A DNA stretch of 64,000 nucleotides, from assembly GCF_000972845.2 (NCBI RefSeq), contig NC_040018.1, positions 4,303,022 to 4,367,021 on the forward strand. The letters run 5' to 3'. The DNA comes from Larimichthys crocea (lineage: Eukaryota; Chordata; Actinopteri; Sciaenidae). The position numbers and the translations under genes were made by a program. The notes below the pieces were generated by a model. The model saw only the letters and a program-made list of their open reading frames with translations, was not told where the DNA came from and did no database searches. Shown here piece by piece: positions 34,219-47,230 of this stretch (the stretch's first letter is position 1; every line of letters begins with the position of its first letter).

Positions 34219-34695
34219 TTTAAAGGTCCAGTGAGTCAGATTTAGGACCTGAGGCAGGCCAAATGATGCCTGCATACTCAAACACGCCATCTGTAACGGC
34301 ACAAACCTGTCAATCAAAGTGGCCATGCTGTTAATTATGCATAACTTTAAGCTTTAATATAATATGAACAGGTAAATTCAGACTCAGTACAGTTGTCATG
34401 AATGGAGAAATTAGCTATAGAGACCAAAACAATTTTTTTGTACCAGGCTGCTGTGAAGTTGGACATTTTAATATGGGGACTTATGGAGACTGACTTGTCC
34501 TGTCACCAACCCTTAAGTGGCTGTTCAGGAACTGCAGTTTTTCGGTACTTCCACATAGGTTTTACTTCACAGCCACGGAGGTTGCCGCTTGGTTCGGCTA
34601 TGTTGAACTGTCCAGAGCGGACAAACTAATGTGAGGGGTTGCAATCAGCAACTTACACCACAGATGCCACTAAATTCTACACATTGGAGCTTTAA
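34219..34695 (+). mobile_element. TTAA-flanked MITE with a DR copy inside
   Basis: TTAA (34219-34222) is followed by AAGGTCCAGTGAGTCAGATT. The right end has TTGCAATCAGCAACTTACAC, GATGCCACTAAATTCTACAC, ATTGGAGC and TTAA (34692-34695). Both termini belong to the family seen at 21448 and 29139. Most of the interior is a DR copy. Confidence 0.8.
34255..34600 (+). repeat. Dispersed repeat DR, copy F, nested in the TTAA MITE
   Basis: It runs from GAGGCAGGCCAAATGATGCC and GTAACGGCACAAACCTGTC through the core (partly deleted around CATGTTTATTTC) to GAACTGCAGTTTTTCGG and GAGGTTGCCGCTTGG. Confidence 0.85.
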
Positions 34696-37600
34696 ACCAC
34701 ACAGAGTGGCAGAAGCCTTTCATCCATTACTTCAAGCTGACTGTTTAAACCTTTCTTCTAGCTTGTTAACTCGTTTCAAAACACTGTGTCACAACACATG
34801 GTGTTCAGGTGTTGCCGCTGACTCAGTGTAAATATACGTTTTAATCACGTTATATTTAATTAGATTTTTTTCCCCCCAATCTGCAGTTAATCTACAATCT
34901 CCCTACAGTATAAGTACACCGGCTGTTATTTCCCGTGATACAGATGCATTAATTTAATCTATCACACCTTGTCTGTTATTTATTTCATGTATGGATTTTA
35001 ACTGTGGTCGTGGTACATTAAGCACAATTTCATAATTTGTGTGAACAAAAGCACCGAGCCGTTTACCCAAAATGAAAACTGTCATTATCTGCTCATCCCC
35101 GTCAGTCACGTCGTACCACCTCCAAACCAGCCCCCTCTATCTCGTGCCCCCGCAGGCATTTCTCACATGTGCTCTTCAACAGTGACTTAATGAAACGCCT
35201 ACAATCACTTACCAACAGCAGATGTCGATGCCTGCCAGTCGTGCTGCCAAGCATAAAAATTGCCATGTTGTTTCCCTTGATAATGGTAGCTGGAAATACA
35301 TTCCCCAACTTGCAAAACTAAATTACAAACTAGAACTCATTTCGAACAACTGACCCACTGGAATTGTGTTTGAATATTGAATATTCGATTATGAGCCTTA
35401 AAGAATTGTGGGGACATTAGATGGGTGCTTTTCTCCTGCAGCAAATTTTAAAGTACTTTGATAAAGATACGAGAAAAGGGTTGTTGAAATGTTTTTTATC
35501 TCGTTTAAAGCTTACTTTTTATGACATGACGGGCAAAATTTTCCGTCTTTTGAAAGTTCATTTGAAATTTGAACGAGGTTAACAACTAGAAGGAAAGGCT
35601 GATTTCAACATAACAATTTGAAACCTACCAATGTTAAAACAGGAGATGTGTATTTATCATATTTCTCCTGTTTATGTATTGTATTTTTACATGTGAAATT
35701 GTACGCCATCACATGTAATGTCACACATGAAACACTAAGTTATATATAGGCTTGTGATTTTCTAACATTTAACATGAAAAAATGACGTGGGATCTTTACA
35801 CAAGTAAAACATGATTACCATTCTAGTGAACTCAAGAAACACAAGTACAGACACAAATCCCAACAAAAGAGCAAAACCTACTGTATACCTCCTTACAGGT
35901 ACCATGTATCTGTTTAGTTTGTATAATTTTAGAGGGTTGAAAAGGTAAAACTACCAACATTTAACTAAAAAGCCAATATTACAGAATAAGAACCAAACAA
36001 ACTAGGTTTTGTACAGCACAATGGGGCCTATTGCTGGAAGTCTTAATTAATTAAATCCCTGACTTCTTCTAGGTTCGATAGTTAATTCATTCCTTTTTCC
36101 AATTTAGCTCTAAATTAGTTTGTTGCTCTGATCAGACAGAGCAACACTTGCTGCTCATCTCGCTGGATTAAATTTAATCCAAACTTTTGAACCAAGCAAC
36201 TTGATTGTATTTTGTCAGAGGCTTGGCCAATACACCAGTAACAAGCAATTAGTTTGAAAACTGCTGCTGAACAGCGTGTTTTTCAGCAGACTGTCTGATC
36301 AGTTTGATTTATCAAGCATGGCCGACAGCCTGAAATCTACTGCAGGGGAGAGAGAAATCTGTCTTATTACTATAGTGTGTGTGATTGAATTGAAAAACGT
36401 ATGATTCAAGCATCAAGATGAATTGTCAAGCAGCTTTTAACACTTTTATGAGGTGATATTTTGTTTAAATTTAGTGCTGCTTAATTAGATTTTTTTAATT
36501 TGATTTCCATGCCCAACACTCGTGGATTTACAGGGCAGCAAAAGTACAGTTGCAGCAGTCAAACATTTAATTTCATTACAAATGTACAGATAAGTTTACA
36601 GCTGAATCTAAAGGTACAGGGTGCAGCTGCAGTGAAAACACAGGTTTTTCATTCATTTGAGTGAGGGTGGTGCATTTTGGGTGCATCGGGGCAGGCCGCA
36701 GGGGTGTTCGCCAAAAAAACACAGCAGGGAACTTGAGTTGGATCCAAATTTTACCCTATTTATCCTCTATAGACTTCAATGGAGCGGTCATGTTGCTGGT
36801 CACAATAGCTACCAAGCAACCTCTATTCCGTGACCGCCATTTGTACCCTGCAAAAATAGTTTTCTATTCATTTCCCTCCAAAATTAGTTGTTTTTTTGTC
36901 ACTGCCAACCCCTCTGTTGGCCTGGGGAGGATGGACCACCATGTGCCTCCTCCCAAACACATGGAGCTGCCAGCCGCCTACCAGCATGAACTGCCAAAAC
37001 GGTGACACAAACACAATCCTCAAACATCATCCTACCTGCAAACACTGCCTAATGTGTTTGTTGTGAGTCGGAGGAGTTGGAATGATTAAAGTAGTGTATT
37101 CATGTATGGTGAACTGTAGGAGTGGAAATCATGTTTGCCCACGTCTGATCACTTTCACAATTATTGAGAAAATCTGAAGTGTGCACATAGTTTCAGTTCT
37201 AAAGTTACAGACACCCTTGTGTCACAAGAAGTCATCCTTTCCTCTAGCTGGCATTGCTCACTCATGATTAGTCTGTAATGAATTGATCACCAGTGCTGAG
37301 CTTTGCCTAAACACGATTTAGTTTTGCCCTCTGTGCCCCTTTGTAACTAACCTCCCAATCTTGGCATGTGCAGAGGTGTGGCTTTATGAGACCAGACATC
37401 ACATTACTACCCACTCATCATCTGCTCTTGCAGAGTCAGGGGAAGATATTTTTGAGAGGCGTGCAGCAGCTGAATTAAACAAATAAACACACACCCAAAA
37501 AAATGGTGCAGAAGGACACTTAAGCCAAAAAAAAAATGGGCAAAGGAGGAAGTGGCCTGAGCCAATATAGACACTCAACTCTTTCACTGACTTCCTGATA

Positions 37601-37889
37601 ATTACCAACCATTAGCAATAACAGCAGTTGATTTGACTGTTTTTTACAGGCTTAAACTGCTGTAATGACCCTAACTACTCACTCAGCAGTTGAGAAACCA
37701 CATTTTAACCACAATTGTTGTTATCCAATATGTTCAAAAGCAACAGGTAATTGGCTGAAATTGCCCACATAAGTTGGAACAAACGGTACAATCCAAAGTA
37801 AACTCGGCCTCTGAAGCTGCATTAGTACTGGTGTAAACCTGACCACAAAGGCTCGACCTCTACACAATAAATCAGGAGAAGTTGAAAGA
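34696..37889. other. Unassigned stretch of about 3.2 kb, no gene seen
   Basis: Strongly AT-rich at 34800-36650. A short frame from ATG 36318 (MADSLKSTAGEREICL) and a 114-codon frame at 36661-37005 have no domain I can name. No transposon termini were recognised. Confidence 0.4.
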
Positions 37890-38250
37890 TCCAAGTATCT
37901 AGGTGTGATGTTGGAAAAAGGGCGCCCGGTTTCCCGCCTTTGCCTGCCACTAGGCTGACAAAGCACCTGACTCCTATGCCTTTCCCCACAAATGGTGGGC
38001 CCACAGGGCATCAGATCTATGTTGTTTTTCCCGGGACTAAGGTCTGACCAACAGATGCTCGCCAGCAAGCTCCCCTCCTGGGTCTAGCTCCAGATAGAGG
38101 ACCCTCATGTCTTGTCACATAGGACTCTTTGTGAATCACATTTTGTCTGACCAAGTTGCATTGCGAGACCCTACCAGGGGCTATTGCCCTGGGCAAGACA
38201 GCTCCAAGGATCACCACCACTTTAAGGTAGCAATTCTTTGGGGGATACAA
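37890..38250 (+). repeat. Degenerate non-LTR retrotransposon-like fragment
   Basis: Strings such as GATCCAAGTATCTAGGTGTG (37889), GCTCGCCAGCAAGCTCCCCTC (38056), GCGAGACCCTACCAGGGGC (38163) and AGCTCCAAGGATCA recall a repeated teleost LINE-like sequence. Frames are broken throughout. Family and boundaries are uncertain. Confidence 0.4.
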
Positions 38251-40666
38251 GCTGCCGAAATGATCTTCCTCTGCTGGGTGGCTGGATCAACCTTAGAAAT
38301 AGTGTAAGCACCTAGGGCAACCTGGAGGGAGCTCAACCCAGATGTAGGTTGATGATAAGCAACTTTCACTTGGTTACACTGGTCTTGAATCCATGTTTTA
38401 TCTCTTGTCTGTGAGTCTTCCCATGGCTTGACCATGTTATGGAATTTTCTATCCTTAGGTTACTTGAGGTCACGTGTGAGCCTTGTGGTCCTCGGCAGTA
38501 TTAATTGTTTGTCTTTGACTAGGTGCCACCATATCTCAACACTGTGGTGTCCGGGGTCAGAGAGACCTATTGCTGCCTTCTCAGAGATAATAGATAGCTG
38601 CCATTGACGTTCCAATCTGCGTAAACAGACATCTGTGTCCCCAGACTAGAATGTGTTGACAATAACACCTCCATGGGTAAAAACATTCTCTTTGACTAAT
38701 TCTGGGGCGTGTAGTATTTGGGGTGTGATCTTTGGGTTTAAAGTATATGCACCATCACAAGTTCGTCAGAATGCGAGACCGACTCAGGCACTTCAGATGA
38801 ACTTTGAGAGTGTCTCTAATTCTCCTTGGCCAAGCGTCAATAAATAATACAGCATAAGACATCAGAGGCTCTTGAACACTTTCTTCCCTCCTGACCTCAC
38901 CATTGACCTTTGACTTCAGCAATTTCTCCACAACAGACCACAATACGGAGTCTTGTCAAACTGCTGAATTCATTTGTCTGTCTCATCTCACACAAAGTCT
39001 CCTCAGCAGTTAATGTCGTCCTCAGACATCTTTATTTACCAGCTTTCATAAAAAATACCTTAATGAGAGATGTCACTCTGAAGTCTTAACTTAATAGTAC
39101 ATTCCTCTCTGTGTCTCTTCATTTCTGCAAATGGAAAATGAAAAAAACAAAACATCACAATCCTCATCTTTTTCTACAGAATTCTTTATACAAGTATTTC
39201 CCACAAGTATGGGCTCTTTCCCAAATGGCCATCCTCTAAGTGTGTCCTCTCCAACTGGCTACTTTTGTGTTTGTGAATAATGTTTTTCTAAATGGGAAAT
39301 TGTGGTCATGCTTCAGACAGAGCTGTCCATCCCTAGCACTGTGCTGTTGCAGAAAAATGGGGATATTTACTGTTTCCTAATCCGCCCAGTTTAAAAACTT
39401 ATAACTGTAAAATGCTACGTATTTTACGCACAAAGCTGTAACTTGACATATTTTACTTATTACAAATCTGTAAACCCGCCCAACATGAACATGAGTGGTG
39501 CAGTGACTCACACATTGGCCCCTGTTCACCTGTTTGGGTTGACTCAGCTCACCTCAACGCTGCACTTGGCAATTTGCAAGAGTGAATAATGAAGCAATAA
39601 TCCACAGCAGGCCGCAGTACAGTGATATTAAATCTGTGGTAGTGTGACATGCACACAGTGAATTGTTTAGTCGTTGCATATTGTGTTACAGTCGCACATT
39701 GAAGCTAAAATTATCGTCGGTCACATCAGTAACCTCGGGAAGGAGGATTTTATTCATCTGTAAGTGATTATGGCGGTGGTTTCAAGCCTTTTTTCGACCT
39801 CTCCTCACACATTATAATCTCATAGTAGACATGAGCTGTGAGCAGTTAAAAAAACAGACATATTTCCTCACAGATTATCCCATTTGAAGATTTTTTAGTC
39901 TCCTAAGTATCCAGTATTTCACCAAAAAAGCTGAATTCAGAGAAATGTCATGGAAAATAAACATATTTTGCTGTGATGCAGCAGTTTTAGTGATGCACCA
40001 ATCTAACTCATTTGTGTGATTTATTCACATCCTGTCAACAATGGAGATAATAATAATGATAATAATAATGATGCTGTGCTTATACACATTTTTTTACAGC
40101 AGTGATCTGTTTCTGCCCACAACAGCAGAAGCATTTATCACCATAACAAAAATAAAAGATGAACTGGATAAATAAACGGTGCAGTTTTTGAGTCTTTGGC
40201 TGAACACTTTTATAACTGTTCAGCATTCCGTGAATCAAGTGACGAGCTGAGATTTTGGTAATCGCTTTTTTTTTGCTAAAAAAAAAGGTTCAAATAAGGA
40301 CACTCTTTTGTGTCAGCTGGGAACAGGTCCTGCATTCTGTGTGTAGAGGACAATCAATTATCCTGGAGTTTTTCCATCACTCTCTTTCAACCTCAAACCT
40401 CCTTTCTGTTTCCACTTGCCTTTTTCACACAATCCTTTCACGGTTTAAAGAAAGAATAGTATTTTTCTGACTTTTCGTGCACAGAGCACATAATGTATTG
40501 TGCTTCTTTCATAGAATTGAGGAAGATACAGCAAACTCCTCACTCTCTTTGAGCTGTTCCATTGTAGATCTCCTTCTGCTCTCATTTCAAAAAGCCTCTT
40601 TGATTTGAATGTTCAGGTTTATTTTCCTCACAACCACTCCTACTTCTTTTACTACTCCTTCTACCC
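38251..40666. other. Unassigned stretch, no gene seen
   Basis: It contains an (ATAATG/ATA)n array at 40043-40072. Nothing else was recognised. Confidence 0.4.
40043..40072. repeat. AATAAT/AATGAT microsatellite
   Basis: Trinucleotide AAT/ATG units, imperfect. Confidence 0.85.
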
Positions 40667-41133
40667 ATAGACAGTATAAAACATAGACGTCGTATCTGTG
40701 ACGGCACGCACAGGTCTCTGTTTGTGGTGGCTCTGGCTATCATTATCTTGCCAGTCCTGCCTCTGCCACCTCACGCCTAATCTAAAATTGGACCAAGACG
40801 TGGATCGTCTGCAGACTGGAGGCAAGCGGAATGATGTCTGGTTGCTCAAATAAGCCACCTGTGACAGCATCCACATGTCAATCAAAGAGCAGCCACACTC
40901 TTAATTATTCAACTTTAAGACTTAATATAATTTTAACAGGTGAGCAATTAACAATTAATAGAAACCAAACCTGTTTTTTGTACCAGGCTGTAAACATGTT
41001 TATTTCTGCTGTGAAGTTGGACATTTTACTATGGGGGCTGATAGAAATTGACTTGTTCTGTACCCGGCCTCAGTGGCCGTTTTAAGAACTGCAGGTTTTA
41101 GCAATTCACTTCAGAGCCACAGAGGCTGACACT
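40667..41133 (+). repeat. Dispersed repeat DR, copy G, includes the left end
   Basis: It begins CCATAGACAGTATAAAACAT and continues through GTGGCTCTGGCT, CCAGTCCTGCCTCTGCC, TAATCTAAAATTGGACCAAG and the core to GAACTGCAGGTTTTAG and GAGCCACAGAGGC. With copies H and K it defines the left part of the family. Confidence 0.88.
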
Positions 41134-41977
41134 TGCTTCTACCTCTTTTCTCTATACTCTATTGCTACTACTCCTTCAAGGGATTGACTACCTGCATCAA
41201 CATTATTCAGACTATTATAATCCAATAATTTGAATGCGTACCACTACTACTGTAATACTCAGCCCCTCGGTTCATGTAATTGTTAAGGAAAGTTTACAAA
41301 ACCCTGTGTTTACAATTTATTTGCTTTTCTCCAGTCAGAAAGAAATGTAGATTCAGTATACTCTGCCCTTTAAATGTCATAATCATTTAGCCATTTGATG
41401 TATTTACATCCTGTACAAGAGTTTTCATTGTTAGTAGTGTAATCCACCATTCCTGAGCCTTCACACACATTAGGAATTCACAAGAAACAATGCAAACGTG
41501 TAATCCAGCACTTGTTTTTTTAATTTAATCTCACTGACATGAGCTGCACTCTTTATTGTTCAGTAATATTTGAGATTCTTCACGTTAAAAGTGTACAAGA
41601 AACGTTATGTATTTGTCACAGAGGTTAGCACTGAAACTTACCCAACGCTGTTTCATATGTACGGAAAAGATCAACAAAACAAAACAACGGCAATTCCTTT
41701 TCCATTCATCATCCCTAAATCAGTTTTAAGTATTGCAGGCAGTATTGGAACAAGAAGGAGAGGCCATGGTGAGATGTTAGATGCAGAGCTACAGGCAACA
41801 GGCTGCACACCTCCAACAGCAACGTAACAACTTCACTGTGTCCTGTTGTTGTGTGGAAAACTACTTGCGCTGTGCGCAGCATGGACTCAGGTTTGTGGTT
41901 GCTCATGGCATGATGGAAAAAAGCCAATTATTGACTGACTCTTTATTAAAACAACGTGAGTTTGTTTGGTTTGGTTT
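41134..41977. other. Unassigned stretch, no gene seen
   Basis: Overlapping frames at 41570-41990 show no domain. Confidence 0.4.
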
Positions 41978-42280
41978 GGGGCGACAGTAGCTCAGTCCGT
42001 GGGGATTCATCTTAGGAACCAGAGGGTCTCCGGTTCAAGTCCAGCTCGGACCAAATGCGTAGCAACGACTGGTGGCTGGAGTGGTGCCAGTTCGCCTCTT
42101 GGGCACAACAGAGGTGCCCTTGAACCCCCAACTGCTCGGCTGCCATCCTATGAGGCCCTCGCTCTGACATCTTTCCATACATTAATGCATGTGTAGGTCC
42201 TGTTTGTGTGTGTGACTATATATATAACAACAGGGTGGAAAATTTCCCCTCGAGGGATTAATAAAGTATACCTTCTTTCT
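41978..42280 (+). repeat. tRNA-derived SINE, near complete
   Basis: The head GGGGCGACAGTAGCTCAGTC contains a pol III A box (TAGCTCAGTCCG, 41989-42000), and GGTTCAAGTCC at 42032-42042 is a B box with the expected spacing. The body has GACTGGTGGCTGGAGTGGTG and GAGGTGCCCTTGAACC. The tail has AATTTCCCCTCGAGGGATTA then ATAAAGTATACC. The order matches a common teleost SINE. It is not a tRNA gene, because the anticodon and acceptor arms do not form and there is a long body. Confidence 0.88.
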
Positions 42281-45180
42281 CCCTCTTCTGGTTGCAGTGC
42301 AAACAGCTGCTCCTCTGTTGTATTTCTGTCAAACAAACGGCTCAACGGGTGTTTGCTGCCACAAGAGCTATGAGACCTGTAGTTTGTCGTACGTGTTAAC
42401 CACAGGTGTCACAGAATTAACTACATTTTGAGAATTATAACTTTTAAGATAGGGACATCTGTTTTGATTGCTGTTGCATTTAATTTATATATGCATTCAC
42501 AGCAGCCATCTCCTCTATCCTCCTTTATAGTTATATACACAATGCACTATGCTGGATTGAGGGAGAAAGAAATGAATGTGATCATTTTCTTTCACCGTGA
42601 AAGCAGAAATGGAAGAATTGCTTGGCGTCCGGTCAGGGCAGCTGATTCAAACATTTGGACTTCATTAACAAGAGAGAAAAGGTGAAAGAGGCGGAAGGGA
42701 AAGACGGTCTCTGCAAACAGCTGATGAGGACGGCTGAAAAGAAGCTCTTTTTCTCCGTGCTCCAATATTGCTTGATTAGAACACTTGAGGTTAATTGCTG
42801 TGGTATAAAGGTAAGCATGATTACTGGATTGATTATGGGCCAGCTTCCCGGACTGTCATTAAGCCTCATTCTGGACTCAAAAGTGAATCCTTCAGTGGAG
42901 AATTTCTCTTAAAAGCGAATCATTTCTATATCTCAGAGAGGGGTAGACCTATAGGGACTTAGTTGTTGTGCCTTGAATACAAGCAGGTGCTAACGTGTTT
43001 TAACATGTTGGTTGAGATCCAGAAATATCGAATATAAGGTATTTGTTTGAATGTGATCTTTGGAGGGATGTGAAATTAAATTTGTTGAAGCTTCAAAAGC
43101 CTATCAGTGCCCCGTCTATAGCTGCCAGCTAATAATCTCTATGAACAGATGTCGGCATAGAATATCTGTATACAAGGGACTGGAAGTGTTCTGGTTCCCA
43201 TTTGTAGTCCAAGTAGTATTGGTTAGTCACATTTTAGTGGGCATCAGCCTGTGTAGAGAACAAAAAAAGCCACCGGCTATTGTCTAATTCTTATGCATTC
43301 ACATGCAGATATCTGTTTTCAGAATGCTTCTTCCTCGTCATTCTCATTTGTCAGTTTGCTAATCGAACTGTAGGAAGAAAGCCCGAACATCCACTGGCTA
43401 CACCGGGAGACTAAAAACATTGGCCGTTGCCCCTCAGAGGCTAAATTGCCGTCAGTGGACAGCTGATGGGTTCTGACATTGCATGTATGTAGCCATTGTT
43501 TCCTTTCCTTTCCGTTTATTTTCATTTTTTAAACTGATATTGATTTCCTGCAGGGCAAAAGCAAAAACACCCTCACCAAGAACAAGACAGATTTACACAA
43601 CTGTCCTATTTCCAGTGTCAATGCATGTCGTCTCTCCAGAAGAGCAACAATTTTATCACAGTGCCGTTATTTCTAATGAACAGAGCCGCTAGTTTAATTA
43701 AACCTAATTGAACTTTGATCCCAAATATTCTAACCTCCACAACCCATGTCCAATCGGATTATAACAATGACAGGAGATGGAAGTTATGGTAGCGAGAGTT
43801 TGACTTTAAAAGTGTTACTTTTGTTTGTTTGCACCTGAATTTGGCCCCGAGTGGGACTTCACAATTTCAGTCTTGGCAGAAAATATCACTGGACGAGGAG
43901 ACATGCCGAGAAAATCAGTGTTGTAATTCTGTCCATTCTGATTTAGTCTGCAGCATCTTATTTAGCTCCCTTGCCGACGCTCATCCTGCCCCACTCCCTT
44001 GTGGAAACTATTGAATTTAATCTGAAATTTGGTTTAAGGCACATGCAGTGTGTGCATCAAATAACATAATACACATCTGTGTGTGTGTTACACTATAATG
44101 TTGTCTGGATGAGTCTCTTAAATAAGATACAAAAAACACAAAAAAAGCAGAAATCCTTCAGTTCCCAGACCAATCAGTAGAAGACATTTTTACATAACTG
44201 AACCAGCAGATTTCTGTCTGGTTACAGACATAAATGTGATCTGTAACTGGATAACTTTTTAGATAAACACCTCCAATTACAGTACACAAACAGGGCCAGA
44301 CAGTGACTCTGAGTTCTTGTTATCTCCCTTCTGTGTACATGTAATCAAACCTCACCATGTGGAATTGAACTAGATCAGTCGGCAGGCTTGATGACGTCAG
44401 TTGTCAAACGTTACAAATGATCTGAAACTGTCGGGACACTACTGACACGATGCTAATTACAAGCTGCACAGAGCAACGATGTCTAGAAATATACAGCTTA
44501 CAATGAAAGATGTTTACATCTCGAGTTGATTCATACATAGTCTTGACAAACAGTGACGATTTGGATGGTGAGAGAAAGACGGGCCTATTTTCTAGTGTTG
44601 CTCACCCAGCATCGAGTCATTGGTCATTAAATTAAATGCATGACCACAAAGAGCACACGGACCTGGAAGTATGAAATGAGGAGCGAATAAATAAAACTGA
44701 CAGAATCTGGGCAACCAGAAAGTCTACAAAATATGTACAACATTCCACAAACAACCTAAGAATAAAGACAGTACAGCACATTATTATTAACACACAGTAA
44801 AAACTCCCTATGAAAACACAGAGAAGAATGTGCTGTATTTCTACAGTAGCTGTTTTTTTTTTCTTCTTCTTCCTTTCCTGCACACTCTGCCTCCTTCATG
44901 TGGCATCTACCGCTGAGTAGCTGCAGAAACAGTGTAGACGGAGAAGACAGGACAAGCACTGCATTTAAATAGACATGGTGTAATATTCACAGTGTAATGC
45001 ATAATTCAGCCCCGCACTGTGGATTAAACCCTGCTCCCCAGCTGTTACAGAGAGCCACTTAGAAGCAGCATGTAGCACGACAGCCAAAGACCCTGAACTG
45101 TTACTGATATCATGAGGTTATTTCTCGCCGTCCAATGTGCAGCGGATTGAGTCGCATAAGAAAATCATTCATACATTATC
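42281..45180. other. Repeat-poor stretch of about 2.9 kb, no gene recognised
   Basis: Balanced composition with no recognisable repeats at 42600-43700, which is unlike most of the window. It may contain conserved noncoding sequence. Open frames are short and without domains. Confidence 0.35.
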
Positions 45181-45654
45181 TTTTTTTTTTTTTTTTTTCA
45201 AACTCCTCCTGTTTGCCAAATGCTCTGTTTGGGAAAGAAACACACATTTTCCAAACTGAGGGTGAGACATGGAAAAAAAAAAAAATACAGAATGACAGAA
45301 ATGTTCACGCACACAGATGTTTTTTTTTTTTTTTTTTTTTTACACTTAGCAAACTCAAACACATGGCCACACACACACATAAATTGAGGATAGTGTTTTC
45401 CATAGACAAATAGCCTCTATCAAAGATTCCAGTCCTCGTTGCCATGGCAATGATTACATTTACCCCAAACACAGGTTTCTTTCTTATGACTTACGGTGCC
45501 CTCCACCCCATCTTCTGGGAGAGTGTTTTCAACATAATGCATGGGGAATACAACTCAGGAACAACATTACATGGAGCCAGTTGATCAAGTCTGACACACA
45601 CAGGAGAGCGCTTTGATAACAATAGGCCGAAAAGAAAAAAAAAAAAAAAAAAAA
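45181..45654. repeat. Cluster of four long homopolymer runs
   Basis: T-runs at 45181-45198 and 45320-45341 and A-runs at 45273-45285 and about 45635-45654 lie within 475 bp. They may mark ends of old retroposed sequences. Confidence 0.85.
45438..45451. promoter_or_regulatory. RFX X-box-like palindrome
   Basis: GTTGCCATGGCAAT is one base from a perfect inverted GTTGCC-AT-GGCAAC, the RFX X-box. No promoter or gene is seen next to it. Confidence 0.4.
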
Positions 45655-46277
45655 CTTCTGGCAACTCTGAACAGCTTCTCGCAGTGAAGAGTTCCTGAAC
45701 TTGCATGCAGATTTAAAACAGGTTTTTTTTCTCTATTAGTTTGATATGTTTGTAATTGAACACCTCAATTATCCAGATCTCCACTAAAACAGCTCGAAGA
45801 AACAGAAGAAAAAGAAAGCCTGTCCACGTTTAAAGGAAATCAGTGCTGTTCTTTTCAGATATGCCGCTGTTAGTCAAATGAACTGACTAAGCCAAGTGAC
45901 GCATAACAGCACGCTGGATGCCAATGCAGAAACGCTGAACCTTGTTTAACACCGCGTGATCCTTCCCTGTATTATTATAAACCATTGTTGGTGTTCTGGC
46001 ATCTGATGGGTTTTTTAACTGAAGAATATGGGTCAAGCTGGAGTTTCTGGATTGTATTTTATCATCTCAGCAGTACAAGAGGCAACATAAAAAAAACAAC
46101 AACACTTCCATTTGCAATCTTTTCAAGAGTTTGAAGTCGTGACGTTCGCAGTTCAAAAGCTCATAACCTCCTGGATCAAAGTAAAGATAATTCCTTATTT
46201 TGAAGATATTTATATAAAAAATATACACTATAAGCTGAGGATTAAAGGTTAACTTTGATATTTTTCAGCCTGGACCA
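45655..46277. other. Unassigned stretch, no gene seen
   Basis: No repeat or coding signal was recognised. Confidence 0.4.
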
Positions 46278-46680
46278 AGCAATAACCTCCGTGGCTGTGC
46301 CAAGAACTGCATTTCCTCAGACAGCCACTTGAGGCTGGCTACTGAACAAGTCAATCTCCCTAAACCCCCATATTAAAATGTCAAACAGCAGAAATAAACA
46401 TGTTTACAGACTGGTACGAAAAACAGTTTTGGTCTCTATAGCTCATTTCCCTGTTCATAGGTGTAGTAGATGCTGTTACAGGTGGTTTGATTGAGCACCG
46501 AGGTGTCATTCAGTCCACTGCTGATCCACGTTCTGATTTTTAGATTAGCCGGGAGGCAGAACAGGCAGGACTACTAACAGGGCAGTCGCCAGTGTGACAG
46601 ATTTTGAGCTTCACAACAGCTCTTCAGAAACCTGTGGGTGACGTCACACATGCACTGTCCATTCTTTATATTGCCAGTAG
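46278..46680 (-). repeat. Dispersed repeat DR, copy H
   Basis: Read on the minus strand it starts with ATATAAAGAATGGACAGTGC, then GTGACGTCACCCAC, GTTTCTGAAGAGCTG, GCCTGTTCTGCCTCCCGGC and TAATCTAAAAATCAG. It continues through the core to CAAGTGGCTGTCTGAGG and GCCACGGAGGTTATTGC. It is the best copy for the left half of the family. Confidence 0.88.
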
Positions 46681-47230
46681 CCTGGACCTTATACCCTTAT
46701 GTGTTTGTGTCAAAGTGACTAATGGGGACGACAAGGTTTGAATTCGGTCCAGTATTCAGGGAGAGTGCTGCACCCTGCAGCCACTAAACAGGCTACAACT
46801 TAATCCTTGCTCATAATTGCACACCGTCAAAATACGTCCATTTAAAGTGTGAAGTCTGACAACATTATAGAAAGGACCCTACAGAAAAATGTTTCGCTTG
46901 ATCCACTCTGCGAGATCTTGATACTACACTTACATTTGTACTGTTGACTTCCTTCACCTCTCCCGAGACTATAGAACAAGATTTCTTCTTGAGTGAGACA
47001 CACAGCGCATCAAGCCAAAGGAATATAAAACGTTTCATTTCTCTGCAGGGTCTACATTCAAAATAACAATCTGAGCCGTTCAGCAGCAAAAACACACACT
47101 TTTAATGGATGTATGTTGATGGTTTGCAATTACCTGCAAGGATTGTGTAGTAGCATGTGTAATAGCTGTAGCACTCTCCCTCCACACTGGACCAAATTTA
47201 AAACTGTTGTCCCTATTGGCTGCCCTCATT
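46681..47230. other. Unassigned stretch, no gene seen
   Basis: A minus-strand 76-codon frame (46865-47095) has no domain. Confidence 0.4.

Noticed and set aside
36318..36400. Start of a transposon accessory protein (MADSLKSTAGERE)
   Set aside because: It resembles the opening of a transposon protein only vaguely, stops soon, and has no termini around it.
41978..42050. Possible tRNA gene
   Set aside because: A and B boxes are present, but the sequence is the head of a SINE with body and tail, and a tRNA cloverleaf does not close.
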